This document shows, one piece after another, positions 50,803 through 60,146 of a DNA stretch of 64,000 bases. The stretch's first letter is position 1. Each line of letters starts with the position of its first letter. Below the pieces are notes generated by a model. That model was not told the origin of the DNA. It saw only the letters and a list, made by a program, of their open reading frames with translations, and did not search any database. A program made the position numbers and the translations under genes. Source of the stretch: DASUPK01 sp963831605 (GTDB taxonomy: Bacteria > Actinomycetota > Thermoleophilia > Solirubrobacterales > 70-9); NCBI GenBank assembly GCA_963831605.1, contig CAWHQR010000003.1, forward strand, positions 1-64,000. Direction: 5' to 3'.

Positions 50803-52620
50803 TCACGCGTACAGCGCGTCGACGTCCTTCTCGAACTTGTCGGCGACGACGTTGCGCTTCACCTTCATCGTCGGCGTCAGTTCCCCGGTCTCCTGCGAGA
50901 GGTCATGCGGCAGGATCTCGAACTTCTTCACCTGCTCGACCCGGGCGAACTTCTCGTTGATCTGGTCGATGTGCTTCTGGATGATCGCCCGCATCTCCTC
51001 GTTGTGCCGGAGCTCGGCCGGATCGGTGGGCCAGCCCTTCTCCTCGCACAGCTTGGCGCACTCCTCCATGTCGAGTGTGACCAGGGCGACCAGGTACGGC
51101 CTGCGGTCCCCGATCACCACGCACTGGGAGACGTAGGGACTCTGCTTGATCTCCGCCTCCAGATTCGCCGGCGTGATGTTCTTGCCGCCCGCGGTGATGA
51201 TGATGTCCTTCTTTCGACCGGTGATCGAGAGATATCCGTCCTCGTCGAGCTCCCCGATGTCGCCGGTGTGGAGCCAGCCGTTCTCGAGGGTCTCCTTGGT
51301 GGCCTCCTCGTTCTTGTAGTAGCCCTGGAAGATGTTGGGCCCCCGGACGAGGATCTCGCCGTCATCGGCGATCTTGATCTCGCAGCCGTGGAACGCGCGG
51401 CCCACCTTGCCGAACTTGAATGCATCCGGCCTGGCGACGGTGGCGGCTGTGGAAGTCTCGGTCATGCCCCAGCCCTCGAGGATCAGGACGCCGGCGGCGT
51501 CAAAGAAGCGCAGGATCTCGGGATTGATCGGCGCCGCGCCGGTGACGCAGTTCTTGATGTTGCCGCCGAACAGTGCCCGGATCTTGGAGAGAACCTGCTT
51601 GTCGGCGATCTCGTACTGCTTGCTCAGGAGGAACCCGATCGGCTCCCCGGCGCGTTCCTTCTGGCGGACCTTCTTGCCGACGCCGATCGCCCAGTTGAAG
51701 ACGAGCTTCTTGATGCCGCCGGATTTCTCGACCTCTCCGGTCGCAGCCGTGTAGATCTTCTCGAAGATGCGGGGAACCGACGGGAAGTAATCCGGCTTCA
51801 CCTCGAGCAGGTTCGGGATGATCTTCAGCGGGTCGCGCTCCCAGTAGGCGATGTTCCCGCCGAGGTCGAAGCTCAGGAACTGGATCAGCAGTGCGAAGGA
51901 GTGCGCCAGCGGCAGGAACAGGTAGGTGGTCGTGTCGCTGTCCAGGACGCTCTCGTCGAGGGCCATGGTGACCATCGAGCGGTAGTTGCCATGCGAGATG
52001 ACGCAACCCTTCGGCGGCCCGGTGGTGCCGGACGTGTAGATGAAAGTGCAGATGTCGTCGGGCGTGACGGATTGCCAGCGTTGCTCCCATTCAGAGTCGG
52101 AGCGGCCGGAGCCAGCTTCGATCAGGTCGTCCACCGAAATCGCCTTGCCGCCGGAGCCCTCCATGCGGATCACGTGCTCGAGCTTCGGGACCTGGTCACG
52201 GATCTCGTCGATCTTCGCGAGCTGCTCGTCGTCCTCGACGATGACCGCCTTGGCATCGGAGTTCTCGATGACGTACTGGCACTCCTCGGGCGAGTTCGTC
52301 TGGTAGATCGGGACGACGGTCGCTCCCACACTGAGCGCGGCGAAGTCGAAGTAGGTCCACTCGGGACGGGTGTTCGCGAGGATCGAGACCTTGTCGCCCT
52401 TCTCGATCCCGAGCTCGATCAGGCCGAGCGCGAGCTGCCGGACGATCTCGCCCACCTCGCGGTAGGTCTTGGAGACCCACTTGCCGGACTCATCCTTGTA
52501 GGTGACCGCCGCCAGATCGGCATGGCGTTCGGCGGCGAGCGGCACCAGGTCGGCACAGGTCTTGCTGTTCGTGCCCGTATCCGACGCGGACCCGGCCGCG
52601 GCGATCGTCGCGCTCTCCAT
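50803..52620 (-). CDS. Long-chain acyl-CoA synthetase (AMP-forming)
   Basis: The 605-residue product activates fatty acids through acyl-adenylates. The AMP-binding motif is YTSGTTGPPKGCVISH. WGMTETSTAATVARP and TGDIGELDEDGYLSITGRKK complete the adenylation region, with GGKNITPANLEAEIK in the C-terminal domain. It is of FadD15 type (membrane-associated, N-terminal AERHADLAAVTYKDESG). ATG 52620 is chosen: TACACT (52628-52633, complement) ends seven bases upstream, and longer forms lack support. Confidence 0.93.
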   Translation of the reverse strand: MESATIAAAGSASDTGTNSKTCADLVPLAAERHADLAAVTYKDESGKWVSKTYREVGEIVRQLALGLIELGIEKGDKVSILANTRPEWTYFDFAALSVGATVVPIYQTNSPEECQYVIENSDAKAVIVEDDEQLAKIDEIRDQVPKLEHVIRMEGSGGKAISVDDLIEAGSGRSDSEWEQRWQSVTPDDICTFIYTSGTTGPPKGCVISHGNYRSMVTMALDESVLDSDTTTYLFLPLAHSFALLIQFLSFDLGGNIAYWERDPLKIIPNLLEVKPDYFPSVPRIFEKIYTAATGEVEKSGGIKKLVFNWAIGVGKKVRQKERAGEPIGFLLSKQYEIADKQVLSKIRALFGGNIKNCVTGAAPINPEILRFFDAAGVLILEGWGMTETSTAATVARPDAFKFGKVGRAFHGCEIKIADDGEILVRGPNIFQGYYKNEEATKETLENGWLHTGDIGELDEDGYLSITGRKKDIIITAGGKNITPANLEAEIKQSPYVSQCVVIGDRRPYLVALVTLDMEECAKLCEEKGWPTDPAELRHNEEMRAIIQKHIDQINEKFARVEQVKKFEILPHDLSQETGELTPTMKVKRNVVADKFEKDVDALYA

Positions 52621-52679
52621 GGTCTGGAGTGTATTAGGCGCCTGGCTGAGCGGCCAAGACGTCTCTGGGAACCGTGAGC

Positions 52680-52856
52680 CTAGGCCGTGGCCTGCGACTT
52701 TTGAGTCTGGAACGCCCGCAGGGAGGATGCGAAGAGGGTCTTGTCGATTCGACCCTTGAGGACGGGCACATTCATCTCGATGCACTTGGTGAGCACATCG
52801 CGCCGCTTCATGTGCATCTCCTCGGCAAGCTCAGTGGGCGTCAGGTGAACGGACAT
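52680..52856 (-). CDS. 58-residue nucleic-acid-binding-like small protein
   Basis: The product SVHLTPTELAEEMHMKRRDV onward, with MNVPVLKGRIDKTLF, has a helix-turn-helix or IF2-N-like pattern: a short helix, a basic helix, then VPV and a final helix. Related small proteins seem common in this lineage, but no function is known to me. ATG 52856 is set by AGGAG eight bases upstream; GTG 52865 would add three residues. Its promoter is the closest to consensus in the window. Confidence 0.75.
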   Translation of the reverse strand: MSVHLTPTELAEEMHMKRRDVLTKCIEMNVPVLKGRIDKTLFASSLRAFQTQKSQATA

Positions 52857-52926
52857 ATAGGGCACTCCTCTCCTCGTGAACGCCTTGTTCTGGCCGCGTC
52901 TCGTATGGCGACCAACTGTGAACGCA

Positions 52927-52954
52927 TATATATCGACTCACGGCGACGTGTCAA
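52927..52954 (-). promoter_or_regulatory. Near-consensus sigma-70 promoter of the 58-residue gene
   Basis: On the minus strand, TTGACA (52954-52949), a 16-base spacer and TATATA (52932-52927) match the consensus closely. The A/T-rich TATATAT could allow a 16-18 base spacer. The leader is about 65 nt and ends in a strong ribosome binding site. Confidence 0.8.
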
Positions 52955-52981
52955 CTGTTTCTCCGCAATTAGCTGGGATTT

Positions 52982-53743
52982 CTAGACCGGATTCGGCACG
53001 TCGACGAACTCGTGCTCGATCTCGAACCGCTCCGCGACCAGCTCCCCCAGCCGCTTGATCCCGAAGGTCTCGGTCGCGTAGTGGCCGCCGGCGAGGAAGT
53101 GGACGCCGTACTCCCTCGCCTCGCCCATGACCGGCTCGCTCGGTTCGCCGGTGACCAGCGCGTCGAGCCCCATCGGGCCGGCCTCTCCCAGCGCGAAACC
53201 GCCCGAGCCGGTGACGATCCCGACGCTCGAGATCCGCTCGGGGCCGGCGTCAAAGACGAGTGGCTCCTGGCCGACGGCCTCGCCGAGCCGCCTGCGCAGC
53301 TCGCCGAGGGCGATCGGCTCCGTGGCGCGCCCGACCACCCCGACCGCCGAGCCCTTTGCCCGGCCGAAGGGACGCTCGTCGGGCTCCAGGCCGAGTGCGT
53401 CACGGAGCAGGGCGTTGTTGCCGATCTCGGGATGTGCGTCGAGGGGCAGGTGGTAGGCGCCCAGCGAGACGTCTGCGCAGAGCAGCGCACGGAGCCTGGC
53501 CGCCATCGGGACCGTCAGCGGCGAGAGCGCATCGCCCCAGAGCAGGCCGTGGTGGGTCAGCACCAGCTGCGCGCCCGATTCAACGGCTCCGCGCAGCGTC
53601 TCCAGGTTCGCGCTCACCCCCGTGGCGATCCTGCTCACCTCGGAGGCCCCCGGAACCTGCAGGCCGTTGGGCGCGTAGTCCTCGAACGCATCGACGTCCA
53701 GCAGCCCGTCACAGAAGGCGAGGATCTCGTCGCGCGCTGCCAC
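52982..53743 (-). CDS. NIF3-like dinuclear metal centre hexameric protein
   Basis: The 253-residue product belongs to the NIF3/YbgI/GTP cyclohydrolase-like family. ARDEILAFCDGLLDVDAFED opens it. LVLTHHGLLWGDALSPL supplies metal-binding His residues, and GHYATETFGIKRLGELVAER the C-terminal ones. Its biochemical role is unsettled in all bacteria. I use GTG 53743: TACGCT (53751-53756, complement) ends seven bases upstream and there is no Shine-Dalgarno. Confidence 0.88.
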   Translation of the reverse strand: MAARDEILAFCDGLLDVDAFEDYAPNGLQVPGASEVSRIATGVSANLETLRGAVESGAQLVLTHHGLLWGDALSPLTVPMAARLRALLCADVSLGAYHLPLDAHPEIGNNALLRDALGLEPDERPFGRAKGSAVGVVGRATEPIALGELRRRLGEAVGQEPLVFDAGPERISSVGIVTGSGGFALGEAGPMGLDALVTGEPSEPVMGEAREYGVHFLAGGHYATETFGIKRLGELVAERFEIEHEFVDVPNPV

Positions 53744-53750
53744 CGATCGC

Positions 53751-53764
53751 AGCGTAACTACCAT
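53751..53764. promoter_or_regulatory. Back-to-back -10 elements (NIF3 gene / 53771 gene)
   Basis: TACGCT on the minus strand (53751-53756) and TACCAT on the plus strand (53759-53764) are two bases apart. They end seven and six bases before the divergent GTG and ATG starts. The start codons are only 27 bases apart, so polymerase binding in one direction should exclude the other. Confidence 0.55.
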
Positions 53765-53770
53765 TCCGCC

Positions 53771-54031
53771 ATGAATTCGGGCGAGCAATCGGTCAAGCCG
53801 GGGACGGATCCCTTCATCCAGTCCCTGATGGAGACCGACCTCTACTCGATCGGCGCCTACTTCTGCGACCAGCACCCTGGTCTGGTCGACGAGGTCGTCG
53901 AGCGCAGCGAGGCGATCGAGAGCCGCGGTCTGGAGAGCTGGGCCGCCGAGACCGAGACCCCCCTCGAGGAGTGCTTCCGAACTCTTCTCACGGGGCTCGC
54001 CGTGCGCTACTACAAGGCCGTCGCCGGGTGA
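53771..54031 (+). CDS. Small conserved-looking protein, function unknown
   Basis: The 86-residue product (NSGEQSVKPGTDPFIQSLME onward) is acidic and helical, with ETDLYSIGAYFCDQHPG and TLLTGLAVRYYKAVAG. There is no signal peptide or known domain. Its stop overlaps the GTG of the DsbA-like gene (GTGA), so the two are coupled. TACCAT ends six bases before the ATG. Confidence 0.7.
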   Translation: MNSGEQSVKPGTDPFIQSLMETDLYSIGAYFCDQHPGLVDEVVERSEAIESRGLESWAAETETPLEECFRTLLTGLAVRYYKAVAG

Positions 54032-54741
54032 GCGAAGAGGCACCCCGGAGGCGCCCGCGGATCGTCGGGCTCATCGTGCTGGCGATCGTGGTCGGCCTGA
54101 TCGGCTTTGCGATCGTGAGCATCGCCATCGGCACAGGGACCGAGGAGGGCAATGACGTCCAGATCACCGGGGCGGCGGAGATACAGAGCCTGCTCGGCGG
54201 GATCCAGCAGGACGGGCCGCGCCTCGGCAACCCGGATGCTCCGGTGACGGTTCAGGTCTTCAACGATCTCCAGTGCGATCCATGCTCGGACTGGAACCGT
54301 GAGGTCGTCGTCCCCCTGATCGCCGGCCCCGTCCGCAGTGGCGATCTCCAGCTGATCTACCACAACTTCCCCATGACCGAGTCCGGCTACTTCCTCGGTG
54401 CCTACGCCGCGGCCGCGGCCGCAAAACAGGATTACGAGTGGCAGTTCGCGGAGCTCTTCTTCTTGAACCAGGACGAGGCCAAGAAGCACGGCGCCAACCA
54501 GGATTTCCTCAACAACGTCGCGCGCGGTGTGGGCGTCGCCGGCTTCAACGTCGAGCAGTGGCAGCGCGACATGAACGGGGATGACATCACCGCGACACTC
54601 CAGGCAGACGAGAAGATCACCGCCGAGCGCAGGCTGCCCGTCGGGCCGGCGGTCGTGGTCGGCGGCCCGAATGGGACGCGCCAGCTGACGGAGTCGCCCT
54701 CGCTCGCAGAGGTCCAGCAGGCGATCGCCGAGGTGCAATGA
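54028..54741 (+). CDS. Membrane-anchored DsbA-like thiol oxidoreductase
   Basis: The 237-residue product has a basic N-terminus, one membrane anchor (about 12-38, IVGLIVLAIVVGLIGFAIVS) and an extracytoplasmic DsbA-type thioredoxin fold with C83-D-P-C86 in NDLQCDPCSDWNRE. GPAVVVGGPNGTRQL resembles the cis-Pro loop region. It probably forms disulfides in exported proteins; the secreted genes downstream contain Cys pairs. The start is GTG 54028. Its stop overlaps the ATG of the next gene (ATGA). Confidence 0.88.
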   Translation: MSEEAPRRRPRIVGLIVLAIVVGLIGFAIVSIAIGTGTEEGNDVQITGAAEIQSLLGGIQQDGPRLGNPDAPVTVQVFNDLQCDPCSDWNREVVVPLIAGPVRSGDLQLIYHNFPMTESGYFLGAYAAAAAAKQDYEWQFAELFFLNQDEAKKHGANQDFLNNVARGVGVAGFNVEQWQRDMNGDDITATLQADEKITAERRLPVGPAVVVGGPNGTRQLTESPSLAEVQQAIAEVQ

Positions 54742-55652
54742 GCCCGGGCGGTACGAATCGCCTCGGGCATTGTTTGAGGGGAGTGCTTCCGTTCCCCTTC
54801 AGGCGAAGCCTTGCCCTGCCGAGCGCCGCGGCGCTGGGCCTCGTCTGGCTGGCCTGCGCGCAGCCCGCGGGCGCGTCCGTGACGATCGGCCAGCTGTCGC
54901 CCGGGGTCCCCGCTGCCAACTGCACCACCTCCGGGCTCGACTATCTGGAGCCGAGTGTGACCGGCGGGAACCTCTACGTGGCGAAGGAGGCGGGGACGAT
55001 CACCTCGTGGTCGACGAATTCGTCGGGCGCGGGAGCGACGTACGTGGTGAAGGTCTTTCGGCGCACGACCGATCCCGACTCCTTCCAGGTCGTGGGCCAC
55101 TCGTCTCCACACGTGGTGACCAACGGCCTCAACACGGTTCCGGTCAGCCTGTCGGTCAAGTCCGGCGACATGCTCGGCTATCACGAGACCGGGCCGCCCA
55201 ACTCCTGCGCGTTCTCCCAGCCGGGAGACAACGTCCTCAATCGCCTCGGCGATCTCTCCGACGGAGACTCCGGCGTCTTCACCCCCCAGAACGACGTCCG
55301 GCTCAACCTGTCGGCCGTCCTCGTCCCGGACAACACCTTCACCATCGACAGCATCACGCCGGACCGAAAAAGAGGAACCGCGACGTTCACCGTCACGACG
55401 ACCAACCCCGGGATAGTTTCGATCGCGGGCAAGGGGATGAAGAAGCGCGCGTCCAAGCAGCTGGCGGTGGCGGGTCCGGTCACCTTCTCGGTAGCCACGA
55501 CCGGCAAGACGAGGCACAGGCTGGGGCGCAAGGGCAGGATCGGGTTGACGGTCCGCGTGAACTTCTTCCCCAACGAAGGAGATTCTTCGACGCAGGCGCT
55601 CAATTTGAAGCTGCGACAGACCCGGCCGCCGCCCTCAATTCCGTCGCCGTGA
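54738..55652 (+). CDS. Secreted beta-rich protein, function unknown
   Basis: The 304-residue product has a signal peptide (to about residue 46, ending QPAGA). The mature part begins SVTIGQLSPGVPAANCTTSG. A jelly-roll-like N-terminal half (TNSSGAGATYVVKVFRRTTD) and a C-terminal Lys/Arg-rich repeat-like domain (GKTRHRLGRKGRIGLTVRVN) follow. The whole protein is paralogous to the broken gene at 58699-59574. Coupled to the DsbA-like gene by an ATGA overlap. No known family recognised. Confidence 0.75.
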   Translation: MSPGGTNRLGHCLRGVLPFPFRRSLALPSAAALGLVWLACAQPAGASVTIGQLSPGVPAANCTTSGLDYLEPSVTGGNLYVAKEAGTITSWSTNSSGAGATYVVKVFRRTTDPDSFQVVGHSSPHVVTNGLNTVPVSLSVKSGDMLGYHETGPPNSCAFSQPGDNVLNRLGDLSDGDSGVFTPQNDVRLNLSAVLVPDNTFTIDSITPDRKRGTATFTVTTTNPGIVSIAGKGMKKRASKQLAVAGPVTFSVATTGKTRHRLGRKGRIGLTVRVNFFPNEGDSSTQALNLKLRQTRPPPSIPSP

Positions 55653-55674
55653 TCGCCTCTAGACTCGATTGCCG

Positions 55675-58650
55675 ATGAAGCGTCAGCTACTCGCTGCGGT
55701 GCTCCTCGTGCTCGCGCTGGTGGTTCTCGTGGCGGTGGGATGCGGAGGCAGCAACCAGCAGAACGCCGAGGCCACCAAGGGGAAGCCCATAACGGGAGGT
55801 CGGTCGGTGACGCGGAGCGTCGCCTGGATCGAGGCCCATCGGGGGCCGGAGCCACAAGAAGCTCTCCAGGAGCCTGACGTCGAGGGGTCCGGCAGTGACG
55901 CCGGGGCCCAGCGTGAGGCGGCTAGGCTGCCCTCCGGCCAGAGGATCCAGGAGAAGCCAGAGCCGCAGGAGGAGGGTGGGCCGCCTAAGAGAGCCTCCGC
56001 GCAGACGGTCCCGCTGCAGCGCACCGGGAGAGCCGCGATCGGGCCGAGGTCCTCGCTGGACGAGGGGACCAACTTCCTGGGAGCGGATAGCAGTGCTTCC
56101 GGGTTCGTCCCGCCGGATTCCATGGGGTCGGTGGGGCCCACCCAGATCGTCGTCTTCGTCAACGGATTGATCAGGGTCTACGACAAGCAGGGCAACGTTG
56201 TCGCGCTCGACAACGTCTCGGACGCCAACTTCTGGGCTCCCGTTCTCAGTCCGGGCGCCGAGCCGACCGATCCGGGTGTCGAGTACGACCGCCTCGACCA
56301 GCGCTGGATCGTCTCGGCGGTCAACACCAAGAGCACCAACAACCGCGTCATGCTCGCGGTCAGCGATGGGCCGGAGATCACCCACGCAGACCGACTTCAC
56401 TTTCTTCTTCTTCAACGAATCCGTCCCCGCTCGGTGGACCTCGCGCTTCGCCGACTATCCTCAGCTCGGGGTCGACGCGAACGCGGTCTACATCGGGGTG
56501 AACGTGTTCACATCGACCAGTGGCAGCTTCGCGGGCACGCGCGGCGTACGTGATCCGGAAGTCGAGCGTGGAGACGCCGGGCACGCCGGTCGTCACGGGT
56601 TTCCGCAATCTCGTCTCGGGCGACACCGGCATAGGGCTGGACAGCCCGCAGCCGGCGACCGACATGGACCCGAGCGTCGCCGACGGCTACATCGATCGGC
56701 CCAGACAACCAGCAGTTGGGCAGATCGACCTCAGGCGGATCACCGATCCGGGCGGAACGCCATCGATCTCTGCCAACCAGACGTTAACGTGCCCTCCACG
56801 TCGGCGCCGCTCGCCGTCCCGGCGCAGGGCACGACGGGCGGGCTCGACGCGCTCGATGACCGCCTCTTCGAGGCGATGGTCGGCCCGCGGTCCTGACGGG
56901 ACCGACACTCTCTGGACCGCGCACAACATCCGCGTACTGGAGCGGGGTGGGGACGGATCCAGCGGCAATCGGGATGCCGCCCGCTGGTACCAGATCGGCG
57001 ACCTCGGGTCGGATCCACCGACCCTCGCCCAGTCCGGGCACGTCTGTTCGACACCGCGGCCTCCAATCCGCGCGTTCTTCTGGATGCCGTCGATCGCGAT
57101 GAACGGCCAGGGACACGCTTCGCTCAAATGCAGCACGGCGGGCTCCGGGCGTCAGCAGAGGTCGCTTCCTCGGCTCACCTGGCGAGCGATCCACCTGGGC
57201 ACCACCGAAGGCCTACGACCTCACCCAGTCGAGCAACAGCAACTACGACCTGGGCTCGTCCTCGCCGAAGCGGTGGGGCGACTACTCCCAGACGGTCGTC
57301 GACCCGACGGACGATCAGACCTTCTGGACCTTCCAGGAGTACGCCAACTGCGACCAACTCCTGGGGTGTGCGGGTCATCCAGCTGAAGGCGCCTCCACCG
57401 GCGACGCCCCGCGCGGCCTCCCCGAACACCATTCAGTCCGGGCAGGCTGCTCGGTGCAGGTGCAGATCACCGGGACCTCGACGGATGGCTCCGGGTTCTT
57501 CGATACGAGTCCGACCCGGGCCCGCCCTATCCGCCCTTCGACCACATCACAGCCTCGGTGAGCGGCGGGGTGTGGTCAACGGGCGTCACCTACATGGACC
57601 CGACCCACGTGACCCTCGACCTCGATACGACCGCAGCGAGCACTGGCGCGCAGGATCGGTGACCATCACCAATCCGGACGGCCAGTCGACGAGCTGGCGT
57701 CCCACTGGTGATCGGAACGGACGCGGATCGACGCCGTGCATGACGGCCGACCGGATTCGCCAGCCAACGACCACTCCGGGATGCCTGGAAACAGCCGATC
57801 CCGGACCCACTGGTAAGTTCGGATACGAATGCCGAGCTGCGGGTCGACCGGAGCCTCGACAGGGACGCGGGGTGCACCGACCTCGGGATCCCGGTGACCG
57901 GCAGTGCGACCACGTTCACGTCCTCCCGGACCGCCCCGATCGGGACAGTGACTCGGCCAGTACCACGACGCTTCTGGGCGTCGAGCTCGGCCACCTACGT
58001 CGCGGACAACCCATCCGACGTGCGTCACGGCGGGCCTCCGAGACCAACGTGGAGGACTCGATCCAGCGCCACCGATGGGGTCGGTCCCGTGACCTTCGAG
58101 TGCTCGATCGACGCCGGTGGTGAGCGTCGACAGTGGCCCGAGCGGAACGACGACGGCAACGACACCGACCTTCACCTTCAGCGCCACCGATGCCGTCGGC
58201 CCGATCACCTTCCAGTGCTCGATCGACACCGGCACGCCGAGCTTCGGCGCCTGCTCGGGGCCTGGCAACAGCGACACTCCCTCGAGCCCGCTCGCCGGCG
58301 GTGCGCACATCTTCAGGGTCGAGGGCACCGATGCGGCGGGCAACTCCGCGGTCGCGACGCGCGCGTTCACGGTTCAGATCCCGCAGCCTCCGCAGCTCCG
58401 GACACGACGATCACGAAGGGGCCGAAGAAGAAGACCACCAAGCGCCGGCCGAAATTCAAGTTCACCTCGACCCAGGCGGGTTCGACCTTCCAGTGCAAGG
58501 TGGACAAGGGGCCGTTCGCATCCTGCCCGTCGCCGTTCAAACCGCCCAAGCTCAAACTCGGCAAGCACGTCCTGAAGGTGAGGGCGATCGGCCCGACGCG
58601 GAGTGGCCGATCCGGCCCCGGCAGTCAGGAAGTTCAAGGTCGTCGCCTAG
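55675..58650 (+). pseudogene. Lipoprotein-type secreted gene broken by many frameshifts
   Basis: The start MKRQLLAAVLLVLALVVLVA with lipobox VAVGC gives a lipoprotein signal. TAGACT (55660-55665) ends nine bases before the ATG. The first ~235 codons are open (VPPDSMGSVGPTQIVVFVNG, EYDRLDQRWIVSAVNTKSTN). From about 56385 the coding sense jumps between all three frames: DFTFFFFNESVPARW, then AAYVIRKSSVETPGTPVVTG, LAVPAQGTTGGLDALDDRLF, RWGDYSQTVVDPTDDQTFWT and FSATDAVGPITFQCSIDTGT. It ends in an Ig-like domain with TITKGPKKKTTKRRPKFKF before TAG 58648. The intact protein would have ~990 residues with a beta-propeller-like part and Ig-like repeats. Confidence 0.7.
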
Positions 58651-58698
58651 CCGGATTTGGGTAAGCGAGGCCCCCGGCGGAGGGGTTAGGCTCGCTTC

Positions 58699-59574
58699 AT
58701 TCCTCGACTCGCGAAGACCGGGATCCTGGCTGTGCTTGCGATGGCGGCTTTCGCCGCGCCGGCGGCGGCGTCGGTGACCCTCGGGCAGCTCGGTCCCGGA
58801 CGCGTGGGATCGGCACTGCGCCAACGCTCGACATCGCTCAGCTCGAGCGTCAGCATCCGGCAACAGCTACACCGTGCCGGAGAACGGCACGATCACGCAA
58901 TGGAGCCACAACGCCTCGACGGGTCCCAGCCAGATGCTGACCATGAAGGTCTTCCGCAAGGTTGCCGATCCGCGATCTTCTACAAGGTGGTCGGACATGG
59001 ACGGTCCTCGGCCCTCAGCCGGCGAACCTGCTCAACAGCTTCCCGGTCGAACATCCCGGTGCAGGCGGGTGACCTTCTCGGTCTCGACGCCGCCACCGGC
59101 GTCGGCTACACGACCTGTCTCTTCACCGGCGTGCCCGCCGACGCCTTCCTGGCCAGGATCACGCCGCAACCTGACGCCTGCGCGATGCGGGCGGCTCGTT
59201 CGCGTCCAACACTGGACGGACGCCTCAACGTCTCCGGCGGTGCTTCCAGCCGAGCAACACCGTCACCGTCGGCTCGACGGCGCTGAACAAGAAGAAGGGA
59301 ACGGCGACCGCTCAACCTGACCCTGCCGAACCCGGGCAACCTGACCGCCTCCGGCAGCGGGCGTCAGCGCGTCCTCCGCCGGGCACGCGTGATCAGCAAG
59401 GCCGTGACCGCCGGGGCCGCCCAGCTGCTCGTCAAGGCGACCGGCAAGCAGCGCAAGACGCTGAACGCGAACGGCAAGGTGACGCTCAACGTCACGATCA
59501 CCTTCACGCCGACCAACGGCGACCCCGGCACTCAGACGGTGAAGGTCAAGCTGAAGAAGAAGACGAAGAAGTAA
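58699..59574 (+). pseudogene. Frameshifted paralogue of the 54738 secreted-protein gene
   Basis: The sense frame begins IPRLAKTGILAVLAMAAFAA, a signal peptide, with ATT at 58699 where ATG is expected. TAGGCT (58687-58692) ends six bases before it. The mature part SVTLGQLGP matches SVTIGQLSP of the upstream gene. Then PENGTITQWSHNASTGPSQM, IPVQAGDLLGLDAATGVGYT and ISKAVTAGAAQLLVKATGKQ lie in different frames, separated by one-base indels. The final frame ends at TAA 59572. Either a decayed gene or assembly errors. Confidence 0.7.
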
Positions 59575-59648
59575 TCGGGGCGCCCGGATTTGAACCGGGG
59601 ACCTCACCGACCCGAACGGTGCGCGCTACCAGGCTGCGCCACGCCCCG
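59575..59648 (-). tRNA. tRNA-Pro (anticodon CGG)
   Basis: On the minus strand the acceptor CGGGGCG (59648-59642) pairs with CGCCCCG, and the D stem is GCGC/GCGC. The anticodon stem CACCG/CGGTG holds loop TTCGGGT with anticodon CGG. The T arm is CCCGG-TTCAAAT-CCGGG, followed by discriminator A. CCA is not encoded. All arms are intact. Confidence 0.95.
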
Positions 59649-59684
59649 AAGGGCAGAAGGATAGAGGCGCGATAGCGTTGCGGC

Positions 59685-60146
59685 ATGGCCGATAACGCCA
59701 AGCTGATCGAGGGTCTCTACGCCGCGCTTGATCGCCATGACGGCGAGGCGATGGCGAAGCTCTACGCCCCGGACGGGCGTTTCCACGATCCGGCGTTCGG
59801 TGATCTGACCGGCGCCGAGGCGGGGGACATGTGGCGGATGCTCACCGGGCGATCGGAGGACCTGAGGGTCGAGCTGGCGGACCACGAGTCGCACGGCGAC
59901 GAGGGGAGCGCCCACTGGATCGCGACCTACACGTTCCGCGGGGGCAGGCACGTCGTCAACGACATCCACGCCAGGTTCCGATTCAGCGACGGGAAGATCG
60001 TCGAGCACGACGATTCGTTCTCTTTCTCCCGATGGGCACGCCAGGCGCTCGGGCCAGCCGGGTACGTGCTCGGGCTCCCGCCGATGAGCCTGCTCGTCCG
60101 CCGCAAGGCTCGCGCGGACCTCGCTGAGTTTCGCGAGCAGAGCTGA
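59685..60146 (+). CDS. SnoaL-like/NTF2-fold protein
   Basis: The 153-residue product has the SnoaL-like pattern: IEGLYAALDRHDGEAMAKLY, APDGRFHDPAFGDLTG and a C-terminal beta segment VVNDIHARFRFSDGKIVEHD. The family includes cyclases, isomerases and non-enzymes; the role is unknown. TAGCGT (59673-59678) ends six bases before the ATG and there is no Shine-Dalgarno. The stop adjoins the convergent VTT gene. Confidence 0.85.
   Translation: MADNAKLIEGLYAALDRHDGEAMAKLYAPDGRFHDPAFGDLTGAEAGDMWRMLTGRSEDLRVELADHESHGDEGSAHWIATYTFRGGRHVVNDIHARFRFSDGKIVEHDDSFSFSRWARQALGPAGYVLGLPPMSLLVRRKARADLAEFREQS

Noticed and set aside
56198..58777. Several overlapping short genes on both strands
   Set aside because: The conserved-looking segments join into one protein when frames are corrected; the rest is shadow coding.
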